NCBI GenBank assembly: GCA_033064195.1
Contig: JARBJD010000014.1
Coordinates: forward strand, 1 to 64,000
Length of the DNA: 64,000 nt
Reading direction: 5' to 3'
From: Blattamonas nauphoetae
Lineage: Eukaryota > Preaxostyla > Oxymonadida
The notes under the pieces are model-generated. The model was not told the origin of the DNA. It was given only the letters and a program-made list of their open reading frames with translations, and made no database searches. Shown piece after piece: positions 30,050-41,670 of this stretch; positions within the stretch are counted from its first letter, which is position 1; each line of letters opens with the position of its first letter. The position numbers and the translations under genes were made by a program.

Positions 30050-31182
30050 TTAATCCCACAATGGCACGTTGAAGATCTTGAGAGGGTCAACGAGAAACTG
30101 TCTTCTTTCCAGTTTTGCGATCGCGGCTAAATCATCCTTGTCCAACTTGAAGTTCAAAACATCAAAATTTTCCATCAATCGCTTTGGATTTGTTGATTTG
30201 GGGATGACAGACACATTCTCTGTTCTGTCCAACTGCCATCTCAACGCGACCTGTGCTGAGGTCTTTCCATGCTTGGCACCAATCCTCTTGAGTACCTCAT
30301 CGTCCAGAACATTCGGCGGGGGAATGCGAGATTTTTCGAGTTCGGATTCAGCTCGTCCTCCGTTCCGCTTGTCACCTTGAAGGGAGGGTCGAGAGAGGGG
30401 CGAGTAAGCTGTCACGTGGATGCCGTTTCGATGGCAGTATTCAATCAGACTTTGTTGCTGGTGATAAGGATGTAGTTCGACTTGGTTCACAGCGGGCCTG
30501 ATCGTGCATTGTTGGAGGAGATCAAAGATCAGAGCAGCGGGGGTATTAGCCAACCCAATAGACTTGCACAATCCTTCATTCACGCAATCTTCCATCGCCT
30601 TCCACGTTGCTGCAACTGGCACGTTCTCGACTGGTCTGAAGCCGTTCGCATCAACCTCAAAATCGCCTGCATCCGATCGCATTGCAACAGGCCAGTGCAT
30701 AAGGTAGAGATCAACGTATGAAAGCTGGAGGCGAGCTAGGGAGGCCTGTAGAGCAGGCTTCACTTTCTCCGGGCGATGATCAGTGCACCAGAGCTGAGGA
30801 TGGAGAAGGAGAGGGCAGGATTATTGTGAGGAGAAGGAGAGGTAATGGCGAGAACAAGAAAAGTGGAGATTGACGACTGACCTTTGTTGTTACGAAGAGA
30901 TCTTCGCGTTTGACTTTGCCTGTTTCAATGGCTTCCTTGAAGGCTGATCACAGATCATATCATTTCAAGAGGATATACCTTCTCCGGCATCACTTTCATT
31001 TAAATACACCTTTGCGAGATCAAAGTGGCGATATCCAATGTCGATGGCGGATAAGACAGTTCTGACGACGAAAATGTTAAGAATGGAAAAGAAGACGCTT
31101 TGGTTTCAGCTGCAGGTGCTTGGAAGAGACCCAGACCGAAGCGGGGGATTTTATTGCCAGAGTTCAGTGTATCGAACAACAT
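30050..31182 (-). CDS. Aldo-keto reductase
   Basis: Four exons, 31182-31097, 31061-30979, 30943-30882 and 30793-30050, with GT-AG introns of 35, 35 and 88 nt, give 324 residues, the usual length. The (beta/alpha)8 barrel enzyme reduces aldehydes or ketones with NADPH. The catalytic tetrad is complete: Asp and Tyr in DIGYRHFDLAKVYLNE, Lys in EDLFVTTKLW, His in LYLMHWP. Cofactor-binding parts VIPKSTNPKRL and the C-terminal NVPLWD are present. The substrate cannot be told from sequence. The start codon ATG at 31182 is the only one that leads into FDTLNSGNKIPRFGLG. It is divergent from the surface gene at 31399. Confidence 0.93.
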
Positions 31183-31398
31183 CAAGAGATCATCCCCTTT
31201 CTAAAAAAAGTGATTCAGTCTCTCGATACAAAACTATGGAGAGGAGTGGATATGAGCGGGTGTATAACCGAGGAGGCAATATTCCCAAAATCTGCACCTG
31301 ATAATCGAATTTTGAGTGTTAAAGAGCGTAGACTTCAAACAGTTGGTTGACAGAATAAAAAATGGGTCGCAGGAATAGAGACTCGTCAGATTGTGCCA

Positions 31399-34300
31399 AT
31401 GAACAGTTTTCTCGTCATTGTCCCTGTCTTCCTCTCCACCCAATCCCAATTCACCAATTCCCCAAACACTCTTCTCTCGCTTCTCAGTGCAGATAATAGC
31501 AGAAGAATTCAAATTGATTGCCACCAGTCGAACATATTGAGACTCGCCGAGGATGTCGTTGTCTCCTCCAGCATCCAGATCCGGTCGGAAGAGATCACAC
31601 TGATTGGTAATAGTTCCAGATTACTCTTCCAACGCGACATCCAACAAAGGTCAAATCCTTCGTCATGGTCACCGAATGAAGAATCACCAAAAACCGAACC
31701 GAATCGGACCCCAAAAGTGGGGGGTGAAGGATATTCTGCCACATCATTCATGTTTGAAGTGGTTAACAGCACCTTTTCGATGAGCGAAGTCCACGCCATC
31801 ATGCACTCCGAACAAAATGGGATATGTTCAGTGATTGGCTCGAGTGTCCGCCTTTCATCAAGTTCGATCACATCAAATGGTGATTTGTCTCCGTTCATGA
31901 TCACAACATCAGAAAATGAAGGACCGACTTTGGGCTCAACCGTCATACTGGCATACGTGACGCACCATTCGATATCAGCTCATGTTGCACCATTTGTTGG
32001 TTTGACCCATCCACAGCATCCGCTGGTCTCCCCTCGCGCCGTGAAAAGAGGAGATGGCGTGACAAGCCAAGATGAATGGATCACGATTGTTGGGACTGGT
32101 CTGTGACTGGAATCGAAGGATTTGATTGGAGGAACTGGCCCTCTGTTCTCGTTCGGCATGACGATACAAGACTCCTGTTTCGCTTCGTCTCGTTGTGGAC
32201 TGCTGATGGAGACGAGTCTGGTGGGAAGCACTCTTGTGAACATGACAAGCTCATCTCAGATGTCACTTGGGATGCAGCTGTTTGGGAGTGGGGTGAGCCA
32301 GCGACTGGTTGGGAGTTGTGTTGCTGAGAGCACGAACCACGAGAGCGGGACTGGAATGATGTCGCCGAACTTGGGAGGGAATGTGATGTGTCTGAACACC
32401 TCCTTCTCGTCGTGCATTCGAACAAGAAACGAGGACAAAGACTTCCAGAACAAGAATTTCACCCAAGGCGATCGTCTGAACAACGTGACAACCGATGTCA
32501 CTTCCGTCACCTTCACTCTCTGCACATTCAACGAGATGACAGACGCTGGTTCAGATTCCGGTGGAACAGCAATCTTCATGTTCGAGAGTCTATCCTCCCT
32601 CACCGTTAGGACTTGCTTCTTCCACGCTTGCACTGCCACGGGCAACGGTCACGATGGAGGAGCTGTCAACTTGCAGTCATTGTATGAGAATAAACGCCCA
32701 GTCTCCATCTCTCACTCATCTTTCACGATGTGTTCCTCCAATGATTGTGGAGGCTGTCTCTGTATCATGAACCCGGAATCGTTGTTGCTGGACTATTGCT
32801 TCTTCGATCATTCCAAAGCGGGTGCCGATGGAGCTGTGCTTGTCGAATCCGCCGTCATCACTCTTTCGAACACAGCCTTCGTTGATTGTTCAACCACACA
32901 CAATGGAGGCGCTCTCACCATTTTCACAGCGACCACACTGTCGATCTCGTTCTGTCAATTCAGAGGATGTTCCTCAGAAAGAAAGCCAGACGCCCGAGAC
33001 ATATTGTTCGACCAATCGTCAGCCGAAGTCCCAACAGACATGATTCAGTTTTGTGACTCCACGTCGGGGAAACCAAATGTTTATTTTTGGAGGGATTCAA
33101 GTTCTGACAGCTCTCTTGTGCCGCAGATCACGACAACCCCAACTGTGAAGTCTGTCATTGTCACGATCGAAGACAGCGAGGCGACGGTTGTTGTGGAGAC
33201 AGAAGAACCGATCAGCGGAACGATGAGCATGCTGTTGAACGGGTCGAATGTTCCTCGACTCGTCCATGTCATCTTCGGCGACGAACGGACAAATTCAAGT
33301 GTTGGAACAGCAGTTTTTTCATCTGGAGAGAATGGAATTCTGCCTGAAGCGACTTACGAACATCACAAATGGTCACTGTCTCCTTTCCCACTGCCAACAA
33401 TTAAGACAGCTGATGCCTCGTTGGAAGATTGGAACACGACAGAGATTGTTGTGAAGGGAGTCAGGTTGAAGGAAGGGAGTTTTTGGATGGAGGTTGAGAA
33501 AGAAGGGACGAAATGGAACATCACCAGGCTTCTGATTTGATCCCAGTGATCCCAGTCGGATCTGATCCCACCAAATACCTACAATACCATTTCGTTTCTT
33601 TCATTTCAAAAAAGTCTTCTTATATATGATATTTGAATGGAAAAAAAAGTAAAAAGGAAAATGGTCACTTCATAGATCATGAAAATGCAAACTTTGGGTG
33701 CTGCTGTTTCAGTTTGTTCTACAACAATAATTATAAAAACAAGTCGATAATGCGTTATTATGTCTTCTTTGATGGTTTTTTCTCACTGACTAAAGTCAAT
33801 GAAGGGAATACATCGAAAAAAGAAGTGTTGGTGATTGTGATCGTGCGTGTTTTTGGGAAATAAGAGCTGTCTGAAATATTGAAGAGCATTATGTGAAAAC
33901 AAGAAGTGAATTGAACATGATTAATGAAGTGATAATGAGAAAATCTCAAAGGAAAAGAGTTGAAATTTGATCTCAGTCCAAATTTAGGCACTGACATCAA
34001 TTGATCCCAGTTTTACCTATTTTGATGGGACTACTCAGATGCCTGAACATCACTCTCGTTCGCTCAAACCCGACAACTTTGAAAGGAACAGCACCTCTCT
34101 ATCCATCGACAGCAGAAGGAAGACTGGAATACGCAACGAAATACGAAGTGACGAAAGTGATGTGGGTCTCAGAAAACGAACAAATCGAGGAAGAAGTCAA
34201 TCTCTCTGATGCCATCACATTCACAACTCCCATCGAACCGCCCCGCATTGAGAAGGTCACAAATCGAATGCTGAACGTAGCTCGGACGGAATTGGTGGTG

Positions 34301-37300
34301 TCTCTGGAAGGGAGGAAGCTTCGGGCGAATCTTGGTTTCCTGAGCCTCTCTGCAGAATCTGGGAGCTGGACGTCGATTGGAGAGATCGAGGCAGATGATG
34401 ACACACACTGCTCTGTTCGTTTTCTGACAGCTGACGAAGAAGATCCTACTCATGTCAAATTCGGAAAGGAATACACCCTGAACGCAGTCTCTGCTGATGA
34501 GACAAACTTTGTGGTGAACGATGGAATCATTATCAGGGTTCCCTTCCCTCCAAAAATCACAGACCTGAAGTTCTCTTTCTCGAACAATCTGAACACAGGC
34601 TGTTTCATGATATTGACAGGAATAGATCTAATTCTTGGAAATTCACTGAATGTCTCTCTGAACGACTCGCGCTCCGTCATCGCCACAGTCACCTCGGAAG
34701 CAGAAGCTCGATCATCAGAACTGCAGATTGGATGGCCAACGACACTTCAACACAACACAGCATACACAATCACTTCGATTGAAGCGATGAGCGATGCAGA
34801 TGGGAAGACTGACTTTGATCCTGCCATCTCCAACACGACTGGCTCACTTCCAGACGACATCATCGTTTTCATTGATTCTGGGTCGTCGTCAGAATCGAAT
34901 TTGTTTTGTGGAGATAGAACACGACCGTGCACAACGATTGAGGATGGCTGGAAGATTGTAAAAAGCGTTGGGATTTTGTCGTTGAAGATTTCGATTCTTC
35001 ACAACACGACACAGACAGAGCAAGTGAACATCTTGTCTGATCATGAAGTTGTGATTGAATCAGGGCCAGCAACTTCACCCGAACTGTTTGTGTCTCCTTC
35101 GTTGTCGTCGGCAGAGTTGGAAGGAGAAGGAATGGTTGATGTTTGTGGAGGTCGCCTTTGGATTCATGATGTTGATATTCTTCTTTCTGACTTTGCTTCA
35201 CTGGTCTTCATTCGAATGGTTCGAGGTCATTTGACGATCAAGTCATGTTCGCTCACTTCAACCTCACCAAATTTGTCGAATTCGGCGGACCTCCTCTGTT
35301 CGTGGAATGGAGGAGCGATTGTTCTCGATCACACAACCACAACGATCACTTCATCGACATTGTCAGAGTTGTCGTTTGGAGCGATCAACATGAAGGGAGG
35401 GTCATTGACGGTTGAGACCAGTGCATTCCATGACAACAATCCACATTCCTCGTCATTCCCATCGCTTCGCCAGAATATTCGTTGTTCTGGTGAAGGTACA
35501 TTGAAGATTGGGAGTCTGAGTGCAGGAGATGGAATGGAGACACCATCAGCGTGGATCTCAGTGAGTGATTGTTCGGTGACAGCAAAAGATGATATTTCTC
35601 GCTCGCCGTTCTTCGTTCCAACACTCTCGTCATCGTCGACGAGCAAACTGAACAAGACAGAAAATGCATTCGTTCTGACGATTAACGGAACAACACTGAT
35701 TCCTTGCTCACTCGTGCTGGAAGTGTTTGAGAAGAAGAAGGATGGGACTGATGGACTCTCCAAACCATTTCCGCTCACTGAGGATTCGACAAGTCGATTC
35801 AACGACACCTCAATCGTCGTATCTCTTCCTCTCTCGTCGCTGTCGTCATTCGACGATTCTTTGGAATGGCGTGGCCGACTGGGATTTGGGAACGATGAAA
35901 TCACAGCCACTTCATTTTTGATTCAGAAGAACGCCGCAGATAGAAGATCGCAAGCAGTGATGGAGAACATGAAGTGGTGGCTTCCTCTCGTGATCTCCAG
36001 GCATCTGAGTAGTCCCATCAAAATAGGTAAAACTGGGATCAATTGATGTCAGTGCCTAAATTTGGACTGAGATCAAATTTCAACTCTTTTCCTTTGAGAT
36101 TTTCTCATTATCACTTCATTAATCATGTTCAATTCACTTCTTGTTTTCACATAATGCTCTTCAATATTTCAGACAGCTCTTATTTCCCAAAAACACGCAC
36201 GATCACAATCACCAACACTTCTTTTTTCGATGTATTCCCTTCATTGACTTTAGTCAGTGAGAAAAAACCATCAAAGAAGACATAATAACGCATTATCGAC
36301 TTGTTTTTATAATTATTGTTGTAGAACAAACTGAAACAGCAGCACCCAAAGTTTGCATTTTCATGATCTATGAAGTGACCATTTTCCTTTTTACTTTTTT
36401 TTCCATTCAAATATCATATATAAGAAGACTTTTTTGAAATGAAAGAAACGAAATGGTATTGTAGGTATTTGGTGGGATCAGATCCGACTGGGATCACTGG
36501 GATCAAATCAGAAGCCTGGTGATCTCTCTCTCCGTCTTATTTGTGATTGTGTTGGTGATTGTGACTGTGTGCTGTCGACGAAGAAGAAGTGAAAAGAGTG
36601 GAGAGAATGGGACAGAACTGAAAGAATCGGACCCAGTTGCGATGGAAGACGAGAAAATGGAGATTGTGACAGACAACCGAATCGGAGTGAATTCCATCCA
36701 AACATTCTCGTCTTCAGAATCAGACAAAGAAACTGAAAAGAAATACCCACACCAATCTGATGGCATGATTGACTTTGGAAACTTGGAGGAAGTATTGGTG
36801 TGCAGTGGAGACATGAAAACGACGGCGTTTGTGTCGAAAGATCGAACACTGTACAACGCGCTTCACTCGGAGAAGAAATGGGATGTTCGTGTTCGACAGG
36901 CCCAAAAGCAGCTTGTTTCGGGATTGAAGGGAGTGTGGAAGAAGGACAGAGAAGCTGCGATCCTTCGAGCGCTGACTGCTCACAACATTCTGTTCGATTC
37001 GAAAGAGAATGTGTGCTTGAAACTGAATCTCGACCTCGCACCTCTTCCAATCTCCACGCAACACCAAATTCCATCTGACCTTCAAGTTGAACCCGCTCAA
37101 CAGGGGCAGGAACCAGCAGTGGACACGAACCAGTCGAACCAGACAGCACCTCAGTTGGCCGAGCCAGTGAACGAGGGAGTGCGTTGGTATGCACCCGATG
37201 TGATTGCGAACAAACCACACGTGAACTCTGTCCACGGGGCAGTTTTTAGTCTTGGCCTGATCTTGTGGGAAATTGAGACTGGTTGTGTACCGTTCGCTGA

Positions 37301-37496
37301 GCAAGATGCAGTGAATGCCTCGCGACAGATTGTGACAGGAGTGACGCCGAAGTTGGATCTTGTGTCAAACAAAGAGATGCGAGAATTGATCTTGCAGTGC
37401 CTATCTCTGGAACCAGTTGACCGACCTGACCTGGACACCATCGAAAGCACACTCGATTTGATTCCTGCTGAGAATTTGATCGCTCCAAACGGGTAG
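31399..37496 (+). CDS. Receptor-like beta-helix surface protein with pseudokinase tail, carrying two MITEs
   Basis: Leaving out the two MITEs and one copy of each 8-bp duplication, the coding parts 31399-33524, 34054-35997 and 36527-37496 join in one frame of 1,679 residues. Order: signal peptide (SFLVIVPVFL), beta-helix repeats (residues about 30-700, for example FHACTATGNGHDGGAVNLQ), Ig-like segments, a further beta-helix part, one membrane span near 1352-1374 (WWLPLVISLSVLFVIVLVI), then RRRR and a kinase-like domain (about 1455-1670). The kinase part keeps RWYAPDVI, AVFSLGLILWEIETGCVPF and the RPD end but has AHNILFD in place of HRDxxxxN and KLNLD in place of DFG, so it is a pseudokinase. 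One in-frame TGA at 32104 also interrupts it. A Mutator-like insertion replaces its last residues. Confidence 0.75.
33525..34045 (-). mobile_element. hAT MITE, copy 1 (521 bp)
   Basis: Bounded by the perfect 8-bp target duplication AACATCAC (33517-33524 and 34046-34053). Termini are CAGGCTTCTG and the complement CAGATGCCTG, a 9/10 inverted repeat starting with the hAT-type CAGG. It has no coding capacity. The element is identical, apparently over its full length, to the copy at 35998-36518 but inverted. Joining the flanks restores the host frame through KWNITLVRSN. Confidence 0.93.
35998..36518 (+). mobile_element. hAT MITE, copy 2 (521 bp), inverted relative to copy 1
   Basis: Bounded by the perfect 8-bp target duplication GTGATCTC (35990-35997 and 36519-36526). 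Termini are CAGGCATCTG and the complement of CAGAAGCCTG. Joining the flanks restores the transmembrane segment of the host protein. Different duplications prove two separate insertions. Near-identity of the copies shows both are recent. Confidence 0.93.
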
Positions 37497-37614
37497 GTCT
37501 AGACTCAGATCTGAAAAAGTCTAGACGCAGATCTGCAGATCGGTCTAGGCGCAGATCTGAAAGTCTACACGCAGATCTCATTTGTTTCGTTGATATAATA
37601 GTTTATAGAACCGA
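37491..37614 (+). repeat. Left 124-bp terminal inverted repeat
   Basis: It is built of four to five degenerate units of 20-25 bp around GTCTAGACGCAGATCTG, followed by a unique part ending TATAGAACCGA. It is the inverse complement of 40740-40863 with one mismatch. The sequence supplies a TAG stop three bases into the element, which now ends the receptor protein. Confidence 0.9.
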
Positions 37615-37763
37615 TTGAGAAGAATAAATGATGTGAAATGATGAAATAATTGTTTCGGGTCAAAAGACGAGAGTTATTAATGAGACGGGATTCTGGTCGA
37701 GTTGAAAATGGAAAAAGGGGTATGATCACAAAGAGCAATAAGATATAGTCCAACATTTTGCTG

Positions 37764-40603
37764 TCATTGATCTATGAGTTGACTTTTCAACGCTTCCAGA
37801 GCGAGTGTGCATTCCAGTTTCACACAATTCATCGTTGCTGTCTCGAATCGACCTGGTTGGTGCGAATTCTCTTCATCCAATTCAATGTAGAGATACACAC
37901 TATGTTTTGGCTGCGAGTTGCGACGAACGACAATCACAACAACGACGACAGCGACAGCTGCGACGAGGGCACCAACAATCATCCCAATCAGCCACATCGG
38001 GAACTTCAGCCCGCCTTCTGCGGGGTCCTTTGGGTCGACTGGGTCAACAGGAGGAGATGGGGGATCAGTTGGGTCAGTTGGGGGTGGATCTGGTGTTGGG
38101 TCGGCGGGTGGTGGGGTGGAGGGGCGGGATGGGAACAAGGAATTCTTCTCCATCTTTGATTCGAACTGCGTCTGTTTGTTTCGAGTTGTCTGGCCCGAAC
38201 AGCACAGCTGCTCGCCACGCAAGCATCTCGTTCAAAGTTGGGAAATCAGTTCGATCCAAGACAATCGAGATTTCAGTTTCTGTCCAACTCACTTCCACAA
38301 TCTCAGACACCACTGTTTTCCGATCAACGAGGTATTCGGGCATGTCAAACACGCTCGAACTTCAATCCGCACGGGAAGAGAAGGGTTCCTGTCAGTGCGG
38401 CGGTGAGATGGGTGTCGTTGGCTGAATAAACAGCATCTGATAGTGTTGGAGCGGCGTATGGCGTGTTCGACTGTGGATTCGGAAGCGTCACAGTGCAGTC
38501 GTGTTCTGAAATCCAGAAATGGGAGTCAGGATCAACACCATCTCCTCCAGCAGCCGAACTCACAATCACGCTTCCTCCCCACTGCATACGATGTTCCTTT
38601 GAAGCGACGGGAAGTCTGCGTCGGTTGGGGTCTTTCCATTCTGCTGGAATGTGCATTGTGCCAGTGTGACGGTCGCTCCAATCACAACAATCCCGCCATT
38701 TGTCAGTCCAGCGAGTCGGGTGGAGGTGATAATGGCTGTGCATGTTGCGTACGAGAGTGCTCCAGATGACCACGAACAGATTGGAGCAGATTGATTCTGC
38801 GTCGAGAGGATCTGCTGTTGGGTTGCTGTTGTTTTCGAGAATTCCGAATTCTTGATTATGATTGGTGATGATTGCATCGCTCCGACAATCTTCATCAATT
38901 CGTTTGATGGTGTGTTTGTGTCTGTCAGGGAGAGCGAAGTCAGACTTGTTTTGGTCGTCCCATCAAAAGAAAACGGAAGAGTCGAGACGGTTTGCGCAGA
39001 AGGAGTCAAAGACAACAGTTCCACAGTTCCTCCCGTCACATTCAGGACTCCAAACGGAATCGTTCCCGAAACAGACGAAAGCGAGCACGATTTCACGTTC
39101 AGTTTCCCACTCGTCACAAGAAACAGCTCAGTTCGCGTTGAAGTGGCTGGGAGAGAGAAAAGGATCGTGTCGAGTGTGGTGGTTCCCGCGTGACTTTGCA
39201 CAATTTGTCCACTCGAAAGGACACTCATTTCACCCTGATGGGTTCGAGATGTGATTGCCAGTGGTTTCGGCATGATCGCGTCGAATCCCAGCTCGACAGA
39301 CGAATAAAACATGATTCTGGCGACGTTGTTCACAACACGAACAAGCGATTGTTGGAAAGACTTGCAGAACAGTTCGTAGTGGCCACACTCATCTCGTTGT
39401 CGTCGTATCCACCCTCTTCGATCAGCAGATGCGTCACATTAACGTACTCCGTCACATCGAGCGAGAAAGCGACTATTCGGCATTTGTGGATGTTTGCCCA
39501 GCACCATTTCATGTCATCCGCCCCGCCGTGGCTCGCTGTCACCAACTCCGGGTAATGGATCCGCGAACATAAAGTTTTGTCCACTCCGTCCCGAGTCTCG
39601 TTCTTTCGACCGACTCTGGGTTCAGATAACACTGTCCAGCAATCCGTGAAGATCAGCAATCGGTCGACCCCATCTTGGAACCAACTTGCTGTTAGAGACA
39701 CGTCATTTCCTTGGTCGTATCCCAAATTATTGTGGAAAAGACAATAATTCACTCTAATTGGGTTTATGTATCTGGTGCTTGCTCCATGAGCATGATCGAT
39801 GCCGCTCGATATTTTGCCTTGTTTTTGGTGAATCTGCAACTGACAACTGTAGTATTTTTGTCATTTTGGAGAGCTAGTCCACCCCCTTCACCTCCCGAGC
39901 TGCATTTTTCGAACCAACAGTTGGAAATGTATCGGGCTTTCTTGACATGGTTACAGTGGAGTCCAGCTCCAATGTATATTTCATCCTTTTTGAGATTTGT
40001 GCAGTTTGTGTAATAGCAATCACGATTTGTGCCAAGAATATCCCCTCCATCCATCACAACACCGCCGGCCCATCCATCTGCTTGTCAATCCGAATGGTTG
40101 TTGAAAGCATGATAATACGTGTTTCCTGTATAATACCCAACTGCCCCTGCGTCTGCATTCGTTCGGCAGTTGGTGAAGGTGCAATGGGTCACCATTACCG
40201 TGTCCCTGCCCTTGAAACAGAGCGCTCCTCCATCCCGTCCCTATTGGGCATTTATATTCCTGAAAATGCATCGTGTGACCAAGATTGTTGTTGTTGTCGT
40301 TGTCCGTGAATCAAAACTGTCAGACGGGAAGATCATATCGTGGCAATACGACTTCCATGCGAGAGTTTGTTTGTCGTCGTTCATTCTGGTGAAGCTGCTG
40401 TTTGTTATCGATGTTTCCACATGAAGCGCGTTCAAATCTGGTAATAGTCCACCATAGAGTGGGTGTTTGTCTTTGTCGTAGTTAAGCGCAGGCCAATGGA
40501 AAATGAAATGCTGGGGGTGTTGAGAAGACGGAGAGTTGGGACGGACATATGCACGTGAACCAGACGACAACATTCCGGACGAATGTACGGAAGAGTATCT
40601 CAT
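37764..40603 (-). pseudogene. Beta-helix surface protein carried by the Mutator-like element
   Basis: A paralogue of the receptor gene at 31399. In order it has a hydrophobic leader just upstream of the ATG at 40603 (LILFISILLQLL), beta-helix segments, a block FWISEHDCTVT that aligns with AWISVSDCSVT of the receptor, a stalk rich in Pro and Asp (DPPPTDPTDPPSPPVDP), a membrane span (MWLIGMIVGALVAAVAVVVVV) and a 50-residue tail without a kinase. About five frame changes separate the pieces, at overlaps between successive frames. They may be real decay or sequencing errors. The whole gene from leader to tail is present. Confidence 0.7.
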
Positions 40604-40739
40604 TGAAAGAAGCTGTAATAGGATGGAAATGAACAAGATCAACCCAGGATCTCTTTGACCACATTGAAGCCAGAATGGAAAAATGTCAGAAAATAAGAAA
40701 TGAGCAAAGAAAAAGGAAATGATGTGGATATTGAGGTGT

Positions 40740-40863
40740 TCGGTTCTATAAACTATTATATCAACGAAACAAATGAGATCTGCGTGTAGACTTTCAGATC
40801 TGCGCCTAGACCGATCTGCAGATCTGCGTCTAGACTTTTTCAGATCTGAGTCTAGACTTACCC
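40740..40863 (-). repeat. Right 124-bp terminal inverted repeat
   Basis: Inverse complement of 37491-37614 with a single mismatch at the sixth position from the end. It is followed by the second copy of the 9-bp duplication. Confidence 0.9.
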
Positions 40864-40890
40864 GCTCCAAACGCTTTCGCTCAATCATGA

Positions 40891-41662
40891 CTGTCCTCAC
40901 CACACTCCGCCATTTCATCTCACACGCTCTCCCTCGTCTTTCTTCAATGTCATCAACTCTTCATTTCATATTTCCAACAAATCCAACCGTTCTTCTCGTC
41001 AGACTCCAATCCCATCAACACATCACAGCTTCCTCCACAACGAGGACATCGCATCACCTGGATTTCTCCTCATGCAGTTAGACTGTTCATCGACACATCT
41101 GCACGACACCCTCTCTTCATTCCTCTCCACACACTTTGACACATTCTTCCCATCTTCATTTGAATCATCATAGTTGTTCCCGTTTCTACAGTTCTCGTCA
41201 TCCCCTCGTGTCCAATCGAAGCATTTTTCTCTTTTTCTTGACTACAACTTGACATCACCATTTATCAGACATCACGACATCATCTCTCTTTCTTCTTCCC
41301 TGCTTCAAGCAGGAATTTTGAACCAGTCTCTTCATTCTCTCTTTCTGTTCTGTTGTGTGATCTGTTGCTCTTCGCATTTTTGTGTTTGTCACTTCCTCCA
41401 CATCTTCATCGATATTTGTATTCGGTTTGTTCTTGGCCTCCTGCCTCTTTCACCATGTTCTTGGTTTGCTTTCTCACGTCTCATGTCCTTCCCACATTTA
41501 TTGGATGTTTATGAAAAGAAGAAAGCGAGCTTACTCGATTAGTGTGAACTGTCGTTGGATGTACTCGAGAATAAAACGGGTTTTTTTAAGATTTAGCCGG
41601 TTTTGTGGAGGGACAATGAGAGAATGAGATTGAGTTTTCAGTGTTGATCTATTGAGGCTGAA
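40891..41662. other. No gene recognised
   Basis: The 3' flank of the receptor gene. At about 41599-41620 CGGTTTTGTGGAGGGACAAT resembles 17743-17764 (CGGTTTTGTGGAGGGTCAAT). The meaning of this shared motif is not known. Confidence 0.4.
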
Positions 41663-41670
41663 GGCAGTTG

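Larger units (their letters stand above)
37491..40863. mobile_element. Mutator-like element with gene cargo (Pack-MULE-like)
   Basis: A 3,373-bp element flanked by the 9-bp duplication GCTCCAAAC (37482-37490 and 40864-40872). Terminal inverted repeats are 124 bp each (37491-37614 and 40740-40863) and differ at one position near the end (GGGTAGG versus GGGTAAG). Long repeats with a 9-bp duplication are the hallmark of Mutator-like elements. No transposase is present. The interior holds a minus-strand surface-protein gene, so this is a non-autonomous element carrying a host-type gene. It sits in the last codons of the receptor gene, whose original end AFAQS and stop are still readable at 40873-40890. 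Confidence 0.85.

Noticed and set aside
33525-36518. The two 521-bp copies as intron-creating elements (introners)
   Set aside because: Their ends carry hAT-type inverted repeats and 8-bp duplications, not GT-AG at the borders. The best internal GT-AG pair in copy 2 (36027-36511) leaves 44 extra bases and a stop, so splicing would not restore the frame.
37491-40863. The 3.4-kb inverted-repeat unit as two host genes that merely share a repeat
   Set aside because: Equal 124-bp arms, a perfect 9-bp duplication and the readable original end of the interrupted gene show an insertion.
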